The notes below the pieces were generated by a model that was not told the DNA's origin, did no database searches, and worked only from the letters and a program-made list of their open reading frames with translations. The translations under genes were made by a program, and so were the position numbers. From positions 1 through 7,125 of the forward strand of contig CALUQA010000127.1 in NCBI GenBank assembly GCA_944322775.1: a DNA stretch of 7,125 bases. The letters are read 5' to 3'. Positions 1-5,571 of this stretch are shown piece by piece. How positions within the stretch are numbered: position 1 is the stretch's first letter; every line of letters begins with the position of its first letter. The stretch comes from an uncultured Elusimicrobiales bacterium. GTDB taxonomy: Bacteria; Elusimicrobiota; Elusimicrobia; Elusimicrobiales; Elusimicrobiaceae.

Positions 1-215
1 AAGGCATTAAAGCCGGCTTGGATGTGTATGAAACCGAGCCCAAAGCCAACGACACCGTCTTTGACTATTCCCCCTACCAAGGTGCGGAAAATATTTACGG
101 CACGTACCATATAGGCGCCAGCACCGACCAGGCGCAGGACGCCGTGGCCGAATGCACGGTTAAAATTATCAACGAATATGCCGCCACGGGCAAATTCCTG
201 CACAAGGTGAACTAA
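1..215 (+). CDS. serA: D-3-phosphoglycerate dehydrogenase, C-terminal part (5' end outside window)
   Basis: This is the last ~71 codons of a D-isomer-specific 2-hydroxyacid dehydrogenase, open from the window edge in the frame whose codons begin at position 3. Such enzymes oxidise 3-phosphoglycerate to 3-phosphohydroxypyruvate with NAD+, the first step of serine synthesis in the cytoplasm. Visible hallmarks are GLDVYETEP, whose TEP glutamate (codon 36-38) matches the catalytic Glu, and YHIGAST, whose histidine (codon 108-110) matches the catalytic His of the Glu-His pair (E269/H292 in E. coli SerA). The protein stops about 35 residues after that histidine, at FLHKVN, so it lacks the C-terminal ACT domain that gives E. 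coli SerA its serine feedback. The stop TAA shares a base with the ATG of the next gene. Another 2-hydroxyacid dehydrogenase is possible, but the HIGAST motif and the DUF1015 neighbour favour SerA. Confidence 0.85.
   Translation, partial: GIKAGLDVYETEPKANDTVFDYSPYQGAENIYGTYHIGASTDQAQDAVAECTVKIINEYAATGKFLHKVN
204..209 (+). promoter_or_regulatory. Ribosome binding site of the DUF1015 gene inside serA
   Basis: AAGGTG lies 5 nt before the ATG at 215 and inside the last codons of serA. Together with the TAATG stop/start overlap it supports the chosen start and translational coupling of the two genes. Confidence 0.6.
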
Positions 216-1447
216 TGGCTACCGTTAAACCGTTCAGAGGATACCGCCCCGACAACCACGCAGAAAAAATTGCGTGTCCGCCTTATGATGTGATTAACTC
301 GCGCGAAGCGCGCGAAATGGCCAAAGGCAATCCGCTTTCCTTCCTGCATGTGGAAAAACCGGAAATAGACCTGCCTGAAGATATTGACTTATACGACGAG
401 CGCGTATATGCCAAAGGCCGCGAAAACCTGGACAAGTTTATTGAACGCGGCATTTTAAAACAGGACCGCAAACCCTGCTTTTACATCTATGCGCAAACCA
501 TGGACGGCCGCACCCAATACGGCCTGGTGGCCGCAGTCAGCGCCGAAGAATACGACAAGGGCATTATCCGCAAACACGAACTGACGCGCAAAGACAAAGA
601 GGCCGACCGCACCCACCACGTGGACACCTTGGGCGCCACCACGGGCCCGGTCTTTTTGACCTATCCGCACCAAAAGGAAATGGACGACCTGGTCAACGCG
701 GTAACGCAAAACCCGCCGCACTATAAGTTCACCACGCCCGACGGCATTGGCCACACGTTTTGGGTAATGCACGAAGACAAAGACATTGCCCGAGTGATTA
801 AAATTTTTGACGCCATGCCCGTGTTGTATATTGCCGACGGGCACCACCGCTCCGCCTCTGCCGCCAATGTGGCGCACAAACGCAAAGCGGCCAACCCGCA
901 CCATACCGGGCAGGAAAGCTATAACTTTTTCCTGGCGGTTATCTTCCCGGCAGAGCAACTTTATGTGATGGACTACAACCGCCTGGTCAAAGATTTAAAC
1001 GGCCTTTCCAAAGAGGCTTTCCTGGAAAAAGTGGCCCAAAAGTTTGACGTGCAAGCCACGGGCCAGGCCAAGCCGCAGGCCCGCCACCAGTTTGGCATGT
1101 ATTTGGACGGGCAGTGGTACACGCTGAAGGCCAAGGACGGCTCTTTTGACGCCAAAGACCCGGTGGCCGCACTGGACGTGAGCATTCTGCAAAACAACCT
1201 TCTCTCCCCCGTGCTGGGCATTGGCGACCCGCGCACCGACAAACGCATTAATTTCGTCGGCGGCATACGCGGGCTGAAAGAACTGCAAAAACGCGTGGAC
1301 AACGGGGAATACAAGGTGGCATTTTCCATGTATCCCACATCTATGGAAGAGCTGATGAAGGTGGCCGACGCTAACCTGATTATGCCGCCCAAATCCACCT
1401 GGTTTGAGCCCAAACTGCGCAGCGGACTGGTAACATATAAATATTAG
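215..1447 (+). CDS. DUF1015 family protein, coupled to serA
   Basis: A 410-residue protein, close to the usual length for the DUF1015 family, with no signal peptide or membrane segment, so probably cytoplasmic. Seen directly: the N-terminal KPFRGYRP and ACPPYDVI segments (about residues 5-28), a central RKHELTRKDKEADRTHH stretch (about 119-134), and a strongly conserved-looking IADGHHRSASA motif with D208, G209, H210, H211 and R212. The start ATG (215-217) overlaps the serA stop as TAATG. An AAGGTG ribosome site at 204-209 lies 5 nt upstream, so translational coupling is likely. A terminator follows the stop. The biochemical function is not established by the sequence. The DGHHR motif resembles the active-site motif of ParB/sulfiredoxin-fold free-serine kinases (SerK, SbnI), and the serA coupling suggests a step in phosphoserine/serine metabolism. 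Both points are inference. Family assignment is firm, function is not. Confidence 0.9.
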   Translation: MATVKPFRGYRPDNHAEKIACPPYDVINSREAREMAKGNPLSFLHVEKPEIDLPEDIDLYDERVYAKGRENLDKFIERGILKQDRKPCFYIYAQTMDGRTQYGLVAAVSAEEYDKGIIRKHELTRKDKEADRTHHVDTLGATTGPVFLTYPHQKEMDDLVNAVTQNPPHYKFTTPDGIGHTFWVMHEDKDIARVIKIFDAMPVLYIADGHHRSASAANVAHKRKAANPHHTGQESYNFFLAVIFPAEQLYVMDYNRLVKDLNGLSKEAFLEKVAQKFDVQATGQAKPQARHQFGMYLDGQWYTLKAKDGSFDAKDPVAALDVSILQNNLLSPVLGIGDPRTDKRINFVGGIRGLKELQKRVDNGEYKVAFSMYPTSMEELMKVADANLIMPPKSTWFEPKLRSGLVTYKY

Positions 1448-1476
1448 TCTGCCGCGTTAAAAAGCTGTTTTTACGC

Positions 1477-1508
1477 AAAACACCCCTGTTAACAAACAGG
1501 GGCGTTTT
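1477..1508 (+). terminator. Intrinsic terminator after the DUF1015 gene
   Basis: An 8-bp perfect stem CCCCTGTT/AACAGGGG (1483-1490 with 1495-1502) has a 4-nt loop, extended by AAAAC/GTTTT (1477-1481 with 1504-1508) across one mismatch. It begins about 30 nt after the DUF1015 stop. The flanking A and T tracts mean it could also work on the minus strand. The 1509-1567 stretch that follows shows nothing I can assign. Confidence 0.85.
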
Positions 1509-1567
1509 AAATAGGCCTTTCACACTCTTGGCAGGGGCAATCGAGAAATGCTGTTCATTATCTATTT

Positions 1568-1602
1568 AAAAAACACCCCGCTTGATGGGCGGGGTGTTTT
1601 TT
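1568..1602 (-). terminator. Intrinsic terminator after the ankyrin gene
   Basis: A perfect 14-bp inverted repeat, AAAAAACACCCCGC (1568-1581) with its complement (1589-1602) around a 7-nt loop. It sits 18 nt beyond the stop of the minus-strand ankyrin gene. Read on the minus strand it is GC-rich and followed by a T tract, the classic Rho-independent form. It is symmetric and so probably bidirectional, acting as a second barrier for the convergent plus-strand operon. Confidence 0.9.
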
Positions 1603-1620
1603 TACAACAAAATCAAACGG

Positions 1621-3111
1621 TTATTTTGCTTTATAATCTTCCAATATATCAACAATTTCCGTATAGCCTTTTTTGCGGGCCAGGTCGGCGGCGGTTTTGC
1701 CTTCAAAAGCGTAGTTCGGGTCGGCACCGCCTTTGAGCAACACCCGCACGACGTCTGCATTGCCTTTGTTTACGGCCCACATCAGGGCCGGTTGGGCAAT
1801 AATCGGCTCCATTGCGTTGGGGTCGGCCCCGTTATTGAGCAAAACGCGCACCACTTTTGTGTTGCCCGTAGTGGCCGCGATAATCAGCGGAGAAAGGAAC
1901 TGTTTGTCAAAAACGTTTGCCTGGGCACCGTTTTTCATCAGCAACTCCACCACTTTGGCATTGGGGTTTTGGACAGATACGGCCAAATGCAAGGCGTTCA
2001 TGCCGATCATATCCCGCTTATTGGGGTCCGCCCCGTATTTGAGCAAAAGAGCCACTATATCCGTCGGGAAGTTTTCCGTCATCACGGCACGGTGCAAAAC
2101 GGTCCAGGCCATTGAATCGGCCATATTGGGATCGGCACCGTTTTGGAGCAAAAGTTCTATAATTTCGGCATTGGGTTTATCGGCAGATACAGCATACGTC
2201 AAGGCCGTTCCATACAAGTTATTCGGCTGGTTGGGGTCCGCCCCGGCCTGCAGCAGCATTTTTACAATTTCAACAGAAGGCTTTTTTTGTGCCAAAACAC
2301 GCATTAAAGGAGACCAGCTCTCCGGGTCTGTTTGGTTGGGATCGGCCCCGCCTTGCAGCAACGTTTTTATCATTTCCGCAGAAGGGGCTTCCTGCGCCAG
2401 TGTATGTTTTAAAGCAAACCAACCGTCCGCATCCGTTTGGTTGGGGTCCGCCCCGGCCTGCAGCAACATTTTTACAATTTCAACAGAAGGCTTCTTCTGC
2501 GCCAAAGCACGCATTAAAGAAGACCAGCCCGCCGCATCCGTTTGGTTGGGGTCGGCTCCGGCCTGCAGCAAAAAAGACACCACTTGCGGATTGGGCTTTT
2601 CGTTTGCCACGGCGCGCATTAAAGCGGACTGCGCCCAGGCGTCCGTCAGATTGGGGTTGGCATCTGCCTGGAGCAAGAGCAAGATAATTTGCGGGGCTAT
2701 CTTTTCTTTCGTAACGGCATACATTAAAGAAGAAGTGGAGTAGGCATCGGTTCTGTTGGGGTCCGCCCCGGCCTGCAGCAGCAAGTCTACCATTTCCACA
2801 TTGGGTTTTTTTACGTTGATAGCCCGCATAAGCATTGTTTCGCCATCTTGATTAATTTGGTTCGGGTTTCCCCCGGCTTGCAGGAGGCGTTTTACTTCCT
2901 CTATGTTGTTATCGCTTATAGCTTTGGGGAGCGCATACCAGCCTGGTACGTCTGCGCTTGGGGCTTGGTCAGGCTGCTGCAAAGCCTGCGTTTGCGCGGC
3001 AAGCGGTTTTTGCACATCAGCGGCAAAAGAGGTATTTGCAGTAATCAGACAACCGACCAAAAACAAACCTGTCCAAAGAAACAATCTTGCGTCTTTTGCT
3101 GTGTTTTTCAT
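1621..3111 (-). CDS. Exported ankyrin-repeat protein (13 repeats)
   Basis: A 496-residue protein. Residues 1-30 form a signal sequence: K/R-containing n-region, hydrophobic core from L10, and a type-I-like site SFA|AD after A30. An LVGC lipobox-like motif at 18-21 makes a lipoprotein possible instead. A Gln/Pro/Ala-rich linker (about 32-56) leads into 13 ankyrin repeats filling residues 57-496: a partial first repeat (57-81), nine 35-residue repeats (82-396), then repeats of 33, 34 and 33 residues. The 35-residue units carry two extra residues between the helices (for example KKPSVE) compared with the usual 33. The typical unit ends LLLQAGADPNQTD. Ankyrin arrays bind proteins, and here the array would face the periplasm or outside, but no partner or catalytic domain is visible. 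It follows msbA by 9 nt, so it is probably cotranscribed with the exporter. The repeat family and export are secure, the role is unknown. Confidence 0.93.
   Translation of the reverse strand: MKNTAKDARLFLWTGLFLVGCLITANTSFAADVQKPLAAQTQALQQPDQAPSADVPGWYALPKAISDNNIEEVKRLLQAGGNPNQINQDGETMLMRAINVKKPNVEMVDLLLQAGADPNRTDAYSTSSLMYAVTKEKIAPQIILLLLQADANPNLTDAWAQSALMRAVANEKPNPQVVSFLLQAGADPNQTDAAGWSSLMRALAQKKPSVEIVKMLLQAGADPNQTDADGWFALKHTLAQEAPSAEMIKTLLQGGADPNQTDPESWSPLMRVLAQKKPSVEIVKMLLQAGADPNQPNNLYGTALTYAVSADKPNAEIIELLLQNGADPNMADSMAWTVLHRAVMTENFPTDIVALLLKYGADPNKRDMIGMNALHLAVSVQNPNAKVVELLMKNGAQANVFDKQFLSPLIIAATTGNTKVVRVLLNNGADPNAMEPIIAQPALMWAVNKGNADVVRVLLKGGADPNYAFEGKTAADLARKKGYTEIVDILEDYKAK
2021..2965 (-). 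repeat. 105-bp tandem repeat array encoding ankyrin units
   Basis: The plus-strand landmark TTGGG (or the variant TTCGGG) recurs at 2021, 2126, 2231, 2336, 2441, 2546, 2651, 2756 and 2861, exactly 105 bases apart each time, which is one 35-residue ankyrin unit. Spacing becomes irregular outside this block, where the units are 33-34 residues. Many units also share GCCTGCAGCA a few bases further on. The array is coding DNA and not a separate element. It is listed because the exact period shows expansion by unit duplication. Confidence 0.9.
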
Positions 3112-3117
3112 ATAGCG

Positions 3118-3122
3118 TCCTT
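3118..3122 (-). promoter_or_regulatory. Ribosome binding site of the ankyrin gene overlapping the msbA stop
   Basis: On the minus strand AAGGA is followed by a 6-nt spacer and the ATG at 3111. Its first two A bases are the last two bases of the msbA TAA stop. This supports both the chosen start and coupling of the two genes. Confidence 0.85.
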
Positions 3123-4905
3123 ATTTTCTGTGTTTAAACTGCGCATTGTAGAGGGCTTTATAAGCGCCGTCTTCCAGTTGCAACAACTCATCATGCGAGC
3201 CGGCTTCCACAATTTCCCCGCCGTTAAGCACCACAATTTTGTCTGCGTTAATAACCGTGGACAAACGGTGAGCGATGACAAACACAGTGCGGTTCTTCAT
3301 CAAATTGTCCAACGCCTTTTGAACAATAGCTTCGGATTTATTGTCCAGTGCGCTGGTGGCTTCGTCCAGCACCACAATGGGCGCATTGCGGATAAACGCG
3401 CGCGCAATGGCCACGCGCTGGCGCTGCCCGCCCGAAAGGGTCAGGCCGCGTTCGCCCAGCTCGGTATCCAAGCCGTCTTTAAGCGTGGCAATAAAATCTT
3501 CCAGGTGGGCGTTTTGGACCGCTTCCTGCAAGTCCTCCTCCGTGGCGCCCTTGCGCCCAATCATAATATTTTCGCGAATGGTGCCGGAGAACAAAAAGTT
3601 ATCCTGAAATACCACGGCAATTTGGTCGCGCAAGGAAGCAAGCGTAAAATCGCGTATATCCTGCCCGTCAAAAGTAATGCGCCCCTGCTGCACGTCATAA
3701 AAACGCGGCAAGAGGTTGACCAGCGTGCTTTTGCCGCCGCCGGAATTGCCCACAATGGCCAGCGTGCTGCCCACGGGCACGGTGAGGTTAATGTCTTTAA
3801 GCACGGGCACATTTTCTTTGTAGCAGAAGGTGACGTCTTCAAATTTAATTTCTTTTTTAATGCCGGTCAGCGTTTTGGCGTCTTTGGCGTCTTTAATAGC
3901 GGGTTTAAGCGCAAAGATTTCAAAAATACGGTCAATGGCCAGCAGGGCTTTTTTAATGTCCACATAATCGTCACCCACCGTTTTAAGCGGCGTATACAAA
4001 AGCAACAGCGCCGCCACAAAAGAAGTAAAGTTACCGCTGGTAATCACCCCTTTGACGATTAAAGAACTGCTTTGCCAAATCACAAACGCCAACCCCAGCG
4101 AAATGATAAAGTGCATGACAGGAGACAGCCAGCCCGTGTGTTTGACGATACCCATATTTAAGTTAAAAATGCGCTCCATCAGGGTGTTAAACGAACTCTG
4201 CTGGTCTTTTTGCAGGTTATAGGCGGCAATGGTGCGGTTGCCGCTGAAGGCCTCGTTATAAGCCTTCATGGCTACAGACCCCACCTGTATGGTGCCGCGC
4301 ACCAGCTCTTCCATTTTGCGCCGCACAATGTAAATGGGCACAAACGCCACCAATACGGCCCCCACGGCAATAATGGTCAGCTGCCAAGAGTTATAAAACA
4401 GCACACATACCAAAGCCATCGAAGAAAACACCTTGGAAATGACCAGACGCAAGTTGTTGATTAAGCCGTTGCAGGCGGTGTCGGCATCGTTGTTAAAACG
4501 CATCATCACATGGCCGGAGTTGTTTTCGTCAAAATAAGACGTATTCAGCGAAAGTAGTTTGGCAAAAAGTTTTTTGCGTACGTCCAGCGTGATTTTGTTG
4601 CCCACCCAAGTGGTCAAATATTTCACGCTGTAATTAAGCACGCTTTGAATGAGCACAAAGCCGATAATAAGCAAAGGAATATATGAAGCAAACGTGGCAT
4701 TTTTGGCCACCAGCACGTCATCGGTATACGGCTTTAAAAACAGGGCCACCACCGAGTCCAGCGCTCCCACCGGCACCGCCAGCGCCACACCCAAAAAGGC
4801 GCGGAACCAATAGGGCTTTATATAAGGCCACATTCTTCTATAATTTACAACCAAAGAGTTTTTTAAAATTAACTCTTTAATAGGAGTGTTAAGGATATTT
4901 TTCAT
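3121..4905 (-). CDS. msbA: MsbA-type ABC exporter (fused membrane and ATPase domains)
   Basis: A 594-residue half-transporter, typical of MsbA-like exporters, that would work as a homodimer in the inner membrane using ATP to flip lipid A/core or related lipids. The N-terminal part (about residues 30-320) holds six hydrophobic segments, with clear ones near 36-58, 73-92, 157-196 (two), 262-282 and 290-310. The ATPase domain (about 350-590) is complete: Walker A GNSGGGKST with K392, Q-loop Q434, signature LSGGQ starting at L490, Walker B with D514 and catalytic E515, and H-loop H546. The start at 4905 has a GGGAG ribosome site 10 nt upstream. An internal Met at residue 25 has a poorly spaced site. 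A divergent promoter lies upstream and the ankyrin gene follows 9 nt downstream. The substrate cannot be read from sequence, and a drug or other lipid exporter of the same subfamily is possible. Confidence 0.88.
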   Translation of the reverse strand: MKNILNTPIKELILKNSLVVNYRRMWPYIKPYWFRAFLGVALAVPVGALDSVVALFLKPYTDDVLVAKNATFASYIPLLIIGFVLIQSVLNYSVKYLTTWVGNKITLDVRKKLFAKLLSLNTSYFDENNSGHVMMRFNNDADTACNGLINNLRLVISKVFSSMALVCVLFYNSWQLTIIAVGAVLVAFVPIYIVRRKMEELVRGTIQVGSVAMKAYNEAFSGNRTIAAYNLQKDQQSSFNTLMERIFNLNMGIVKHTGWLSPVMHFIISLGLAFVIWQSSSLIVKGVITSGNFTSFVAALLLLYTPLKTVGDDYVDIKKALLAIDRIFEIFALKPAIKDAKDAKTLTGIKKEIKFEDVTFCYKENVPVLKDINLTVPVGSTLAIVGNSGGGKSTLVNLLPRFYDVQQGRITFDGQDIRDFTLASLRDQIAVVFQDNFLFSGTIRENIMIGRKGATEEDLQEAVQNAHLEDFIATLKDGLDTELGERGLTLSGGQRQRVAIARAFIRNAPIVVLDEATSALDNKSEAIVQKALDNLMKNRTVFVIAHRLSTVINADKIVVLNGGEIVEAGSHDELLQLEDGAYKALYNAQFKHRK

Positions 4906-4943
4906 GGGGGACAGGCTCCCTATTATATAGATAAATACAGTTT

Positions 4944-4952
4944 ATTATAACA
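4944..4952 (-). promoter_or_regulatory. Extended -10 promoter of the msbA-ankyrin operon
   Basis: On the minus strand TGTTATAAT is a perfect extended -10 (TG-n-TATAAT). Transcription would begin near 4937 and leave a leader of about 30 nt that includes the GGGAG ribosome site at 4916-4920. No good -35 is visible, which is usual for extended -10 promoters. Two further TATAAT hexamers occur at 4953-4958 and 4922-4927. The latter would start transcripts at or beyond the ribosome site, so it is less likely. Confidence 0.6.
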
Positions 4953-4965
4953 ATTATAATCCCTC

Positions 4966-4994
4966 TTGCATTCATGTTCCGTATTTGCTAAATT
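4966..4994 (+). promoter_or_regulatory. Promoter of the DksA-like gene
   Basis: A TTGCAT -35 (4966-4971), a 17-nt spacer and a TAAATT -10 (4989-4994), preceded by TG at 4986-4987 as in extended -10 elements. The start would be near 5001. A competing reading uses TTGCTA (4985-4990), a 16-nt spacer and TATAAA (5007-5012), which would start about 18 nt later. The sequence alone cannot decide between them. Confidence 0.5.
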
Positions 4995-5001
4995 AGACAA
5001 A

Positions 5002-5018
5002 CGGCATATAAAATGCCG
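5002..5018 (+). other. Small perfect hairpin upstream of the DksA-like gene
   Basis: CGGCAT (5002-5007) and ATGCCG (5013-5018) form a perfect 6-bp stem with a 5-nt ATAAA loop. If the upstream promoter is used, it sits at the very 5' end of the mRNA, where it could stabilise the transcript. If the downstream -10 is used, it overlaps the promoter and could instead be a palindromic protein-binding site. No T tract follows, so it is not a terminator. Confidence 0.5.
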
Positions 5019-5036
5019 CCAACGATTTGAATTGTT

Positions 5037-5043
5037 AAAGGAG
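5037..5043 (+). promoter_or_regulatory. Ribosome binding site of the DksA-like gene
   Basis: AAAGGAG, strongly complementary to the 16S anti-Shine-Dalgarno, stands 10 nt before the ATG at 5054. The spacing is slightly long but no other start codon in frame fits better. Confidence 0.8.
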
Positions 5044-5053
5044 TAGCAGTACT

Positions 5054-5431
5054 ATGGTAACCAAGAAGAACAATAAAGACGCCTTGACGGCAGCCGAAAT
5101 TAAAGAAATCAAAAAACATTTGGAAGAGTTAAAAGCCGACGCCGAAAAAAGACTTAAAGATAAAAAGAATATGGATATGCCGGAAGCCGAAGTGGGCGAC
5201 CCCATTGACGCGGCCAGCCAAAGCTTGGACAAAGAAATTTTGTTTGAACTGTCCGGCAATTCCCACAACACCATCGGCCAAATTGAAGCTGCCTTGCGCA
5301 AAATTGAAAAGGGCATTTACGGCCGCTGCGAACTGTGCCGCCAGCCCATTCCCAAAAAACGCATTAAGGCCATGCCGTTTGCGCGCTATTGCATACATTG
5401 CCAGACTTCTTCGGAAAGCAACCGCAACTAA
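5054..5431 (+). CDS. DksA/TraR-family RNA polymerase-binding regulator
   Basis: A 125-residue protein, shorter than E. coli DksA (151) but within the range of DksA/TraR relatives. The N-terminal half is charged and helical (about 11-38, then about 50-87), as expected for the coiled coil that enters the RNA polymerase secondary channel. The DPIDAA sequence at 49-54 fits the DxxDxA tip motif (D49, D52, A54) that DksA needs for activity. The C-terminal zinc finger has all four cysteines: C92 and C95, then C113 and C116, in the GxYGRCxxC...RYCxxC pattern of the family. Members adjust transcription of stable RNA and biosynthetic genes, usually with ppGpp. Whether this one needs ppGpp is not visible. 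It is a single-gene unit with its own promoter and terminator, divergent from msbA. Family assignment is secure, orthology to DksA itself less so. Confidence 0.9.
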   Translation: MVTKKNNKDALTAAEIKEIKKHLEELKADAEKRLKDKKNMDMPEAEVGDPIDAASQSLDKEILFELSGNSHNTIGQIEAALRKIEKGIYGRCELCRQPIPKKRIKAMPFARYCIHCQTSSESNRN

Positions 5432-5434
5432 TTT

Positions 5435-5463
5435 AAAACCCGGGGTTATAAGCCCCGGGTTTT
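5435..5463 (+). terminator. Intrinsic terminator after the DksA-like gene
   Basis: A perfect 11-bp stem AAAACCCGGGG/CCCCGGGTTTT (5435-5445 with 5453-5463) with a 7-nt loop, continuing into TTTTATTTTG. It starts 3 nt after the stop codon. Its symmetric A and T tracts make it likely to work in both directions. Confidence 0.92.
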
Positions 5464-5540
5464 ATTTTGTTTAAAACGCTTATCTATTTGGCAGAGCCCA
5501 TGCAAAAGAGATGGCTTTTTCGCTTGCAGATATACGCCAT

Positions 5541-5568
5541 AAAAAACCCTCCGCTTAGCGGAGGGTTT
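5541..5568 (-). terminator. Intrinsic terminator after the RDD gene
   Basis: A perfect 11-bp stem AAACCCTCCGC/GCGGAGGGTTT (5544-5554 with 5558-5568) with a TTA loop. On the minus strand it is followed by six T. It begins 3 nt past the stop of the minus-strand RDD gene and faces the terminator of the DksA-like gene across the convergent junction. Confidence 0.92.
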
Positions 5569-5571
5569 AAT

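Noticed and set aside
455..1413. Minus-strand open frames opposite the DUF1015 gene.
   Set aside because: The plus strand encodes a full-length family member with a good start and coupled upstream gene. The antisense frames have no motifs or ribosome sites.
1548..1736. A short plus-strand frame that begins in the intergenic region and runs over the terminator hairpin.
   Set aside because: It crosses a strong terminator stem, lacks a ribosome site and enters the antisense of the ankyrin gene.
1733..2743. A plus-strand open frame with a repeating SVWLGSAPACS pattern.
   Set aside because: The periodicity is the mirror image of the ankyrin repeats on the minus strand. There is no independent evidence for a gene.
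2021..2965. A regular 105-bp repeat that might suggest a CRISPR-like or noncoding satellite array.
   Set aside because: The repeats are contiguous without spacers and all lie in one reading frame encoding ankyrin units behind a signal peptide.
2848..4062. A long open frame on the plus strand (about 404 codons) opposite msbA and the start of the ankyrin gene.
   Set aside because: It runs antisense to msbA with its complete set of ATPase motifs and across the start of the ankyrin gene. It shows no recognisable domain, and its length is explained by the codon bias of the opposite strand.
5495..5521. A possible second plus-strand terminator: AGCCCAT and ATGGCT with a 9-nt loop, followed by a T run.
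   Set aside because: The stem has a bulge and only about six pairs. The strong hairpin at 5435-5463 already explains termination. I cannot separate it from chance.
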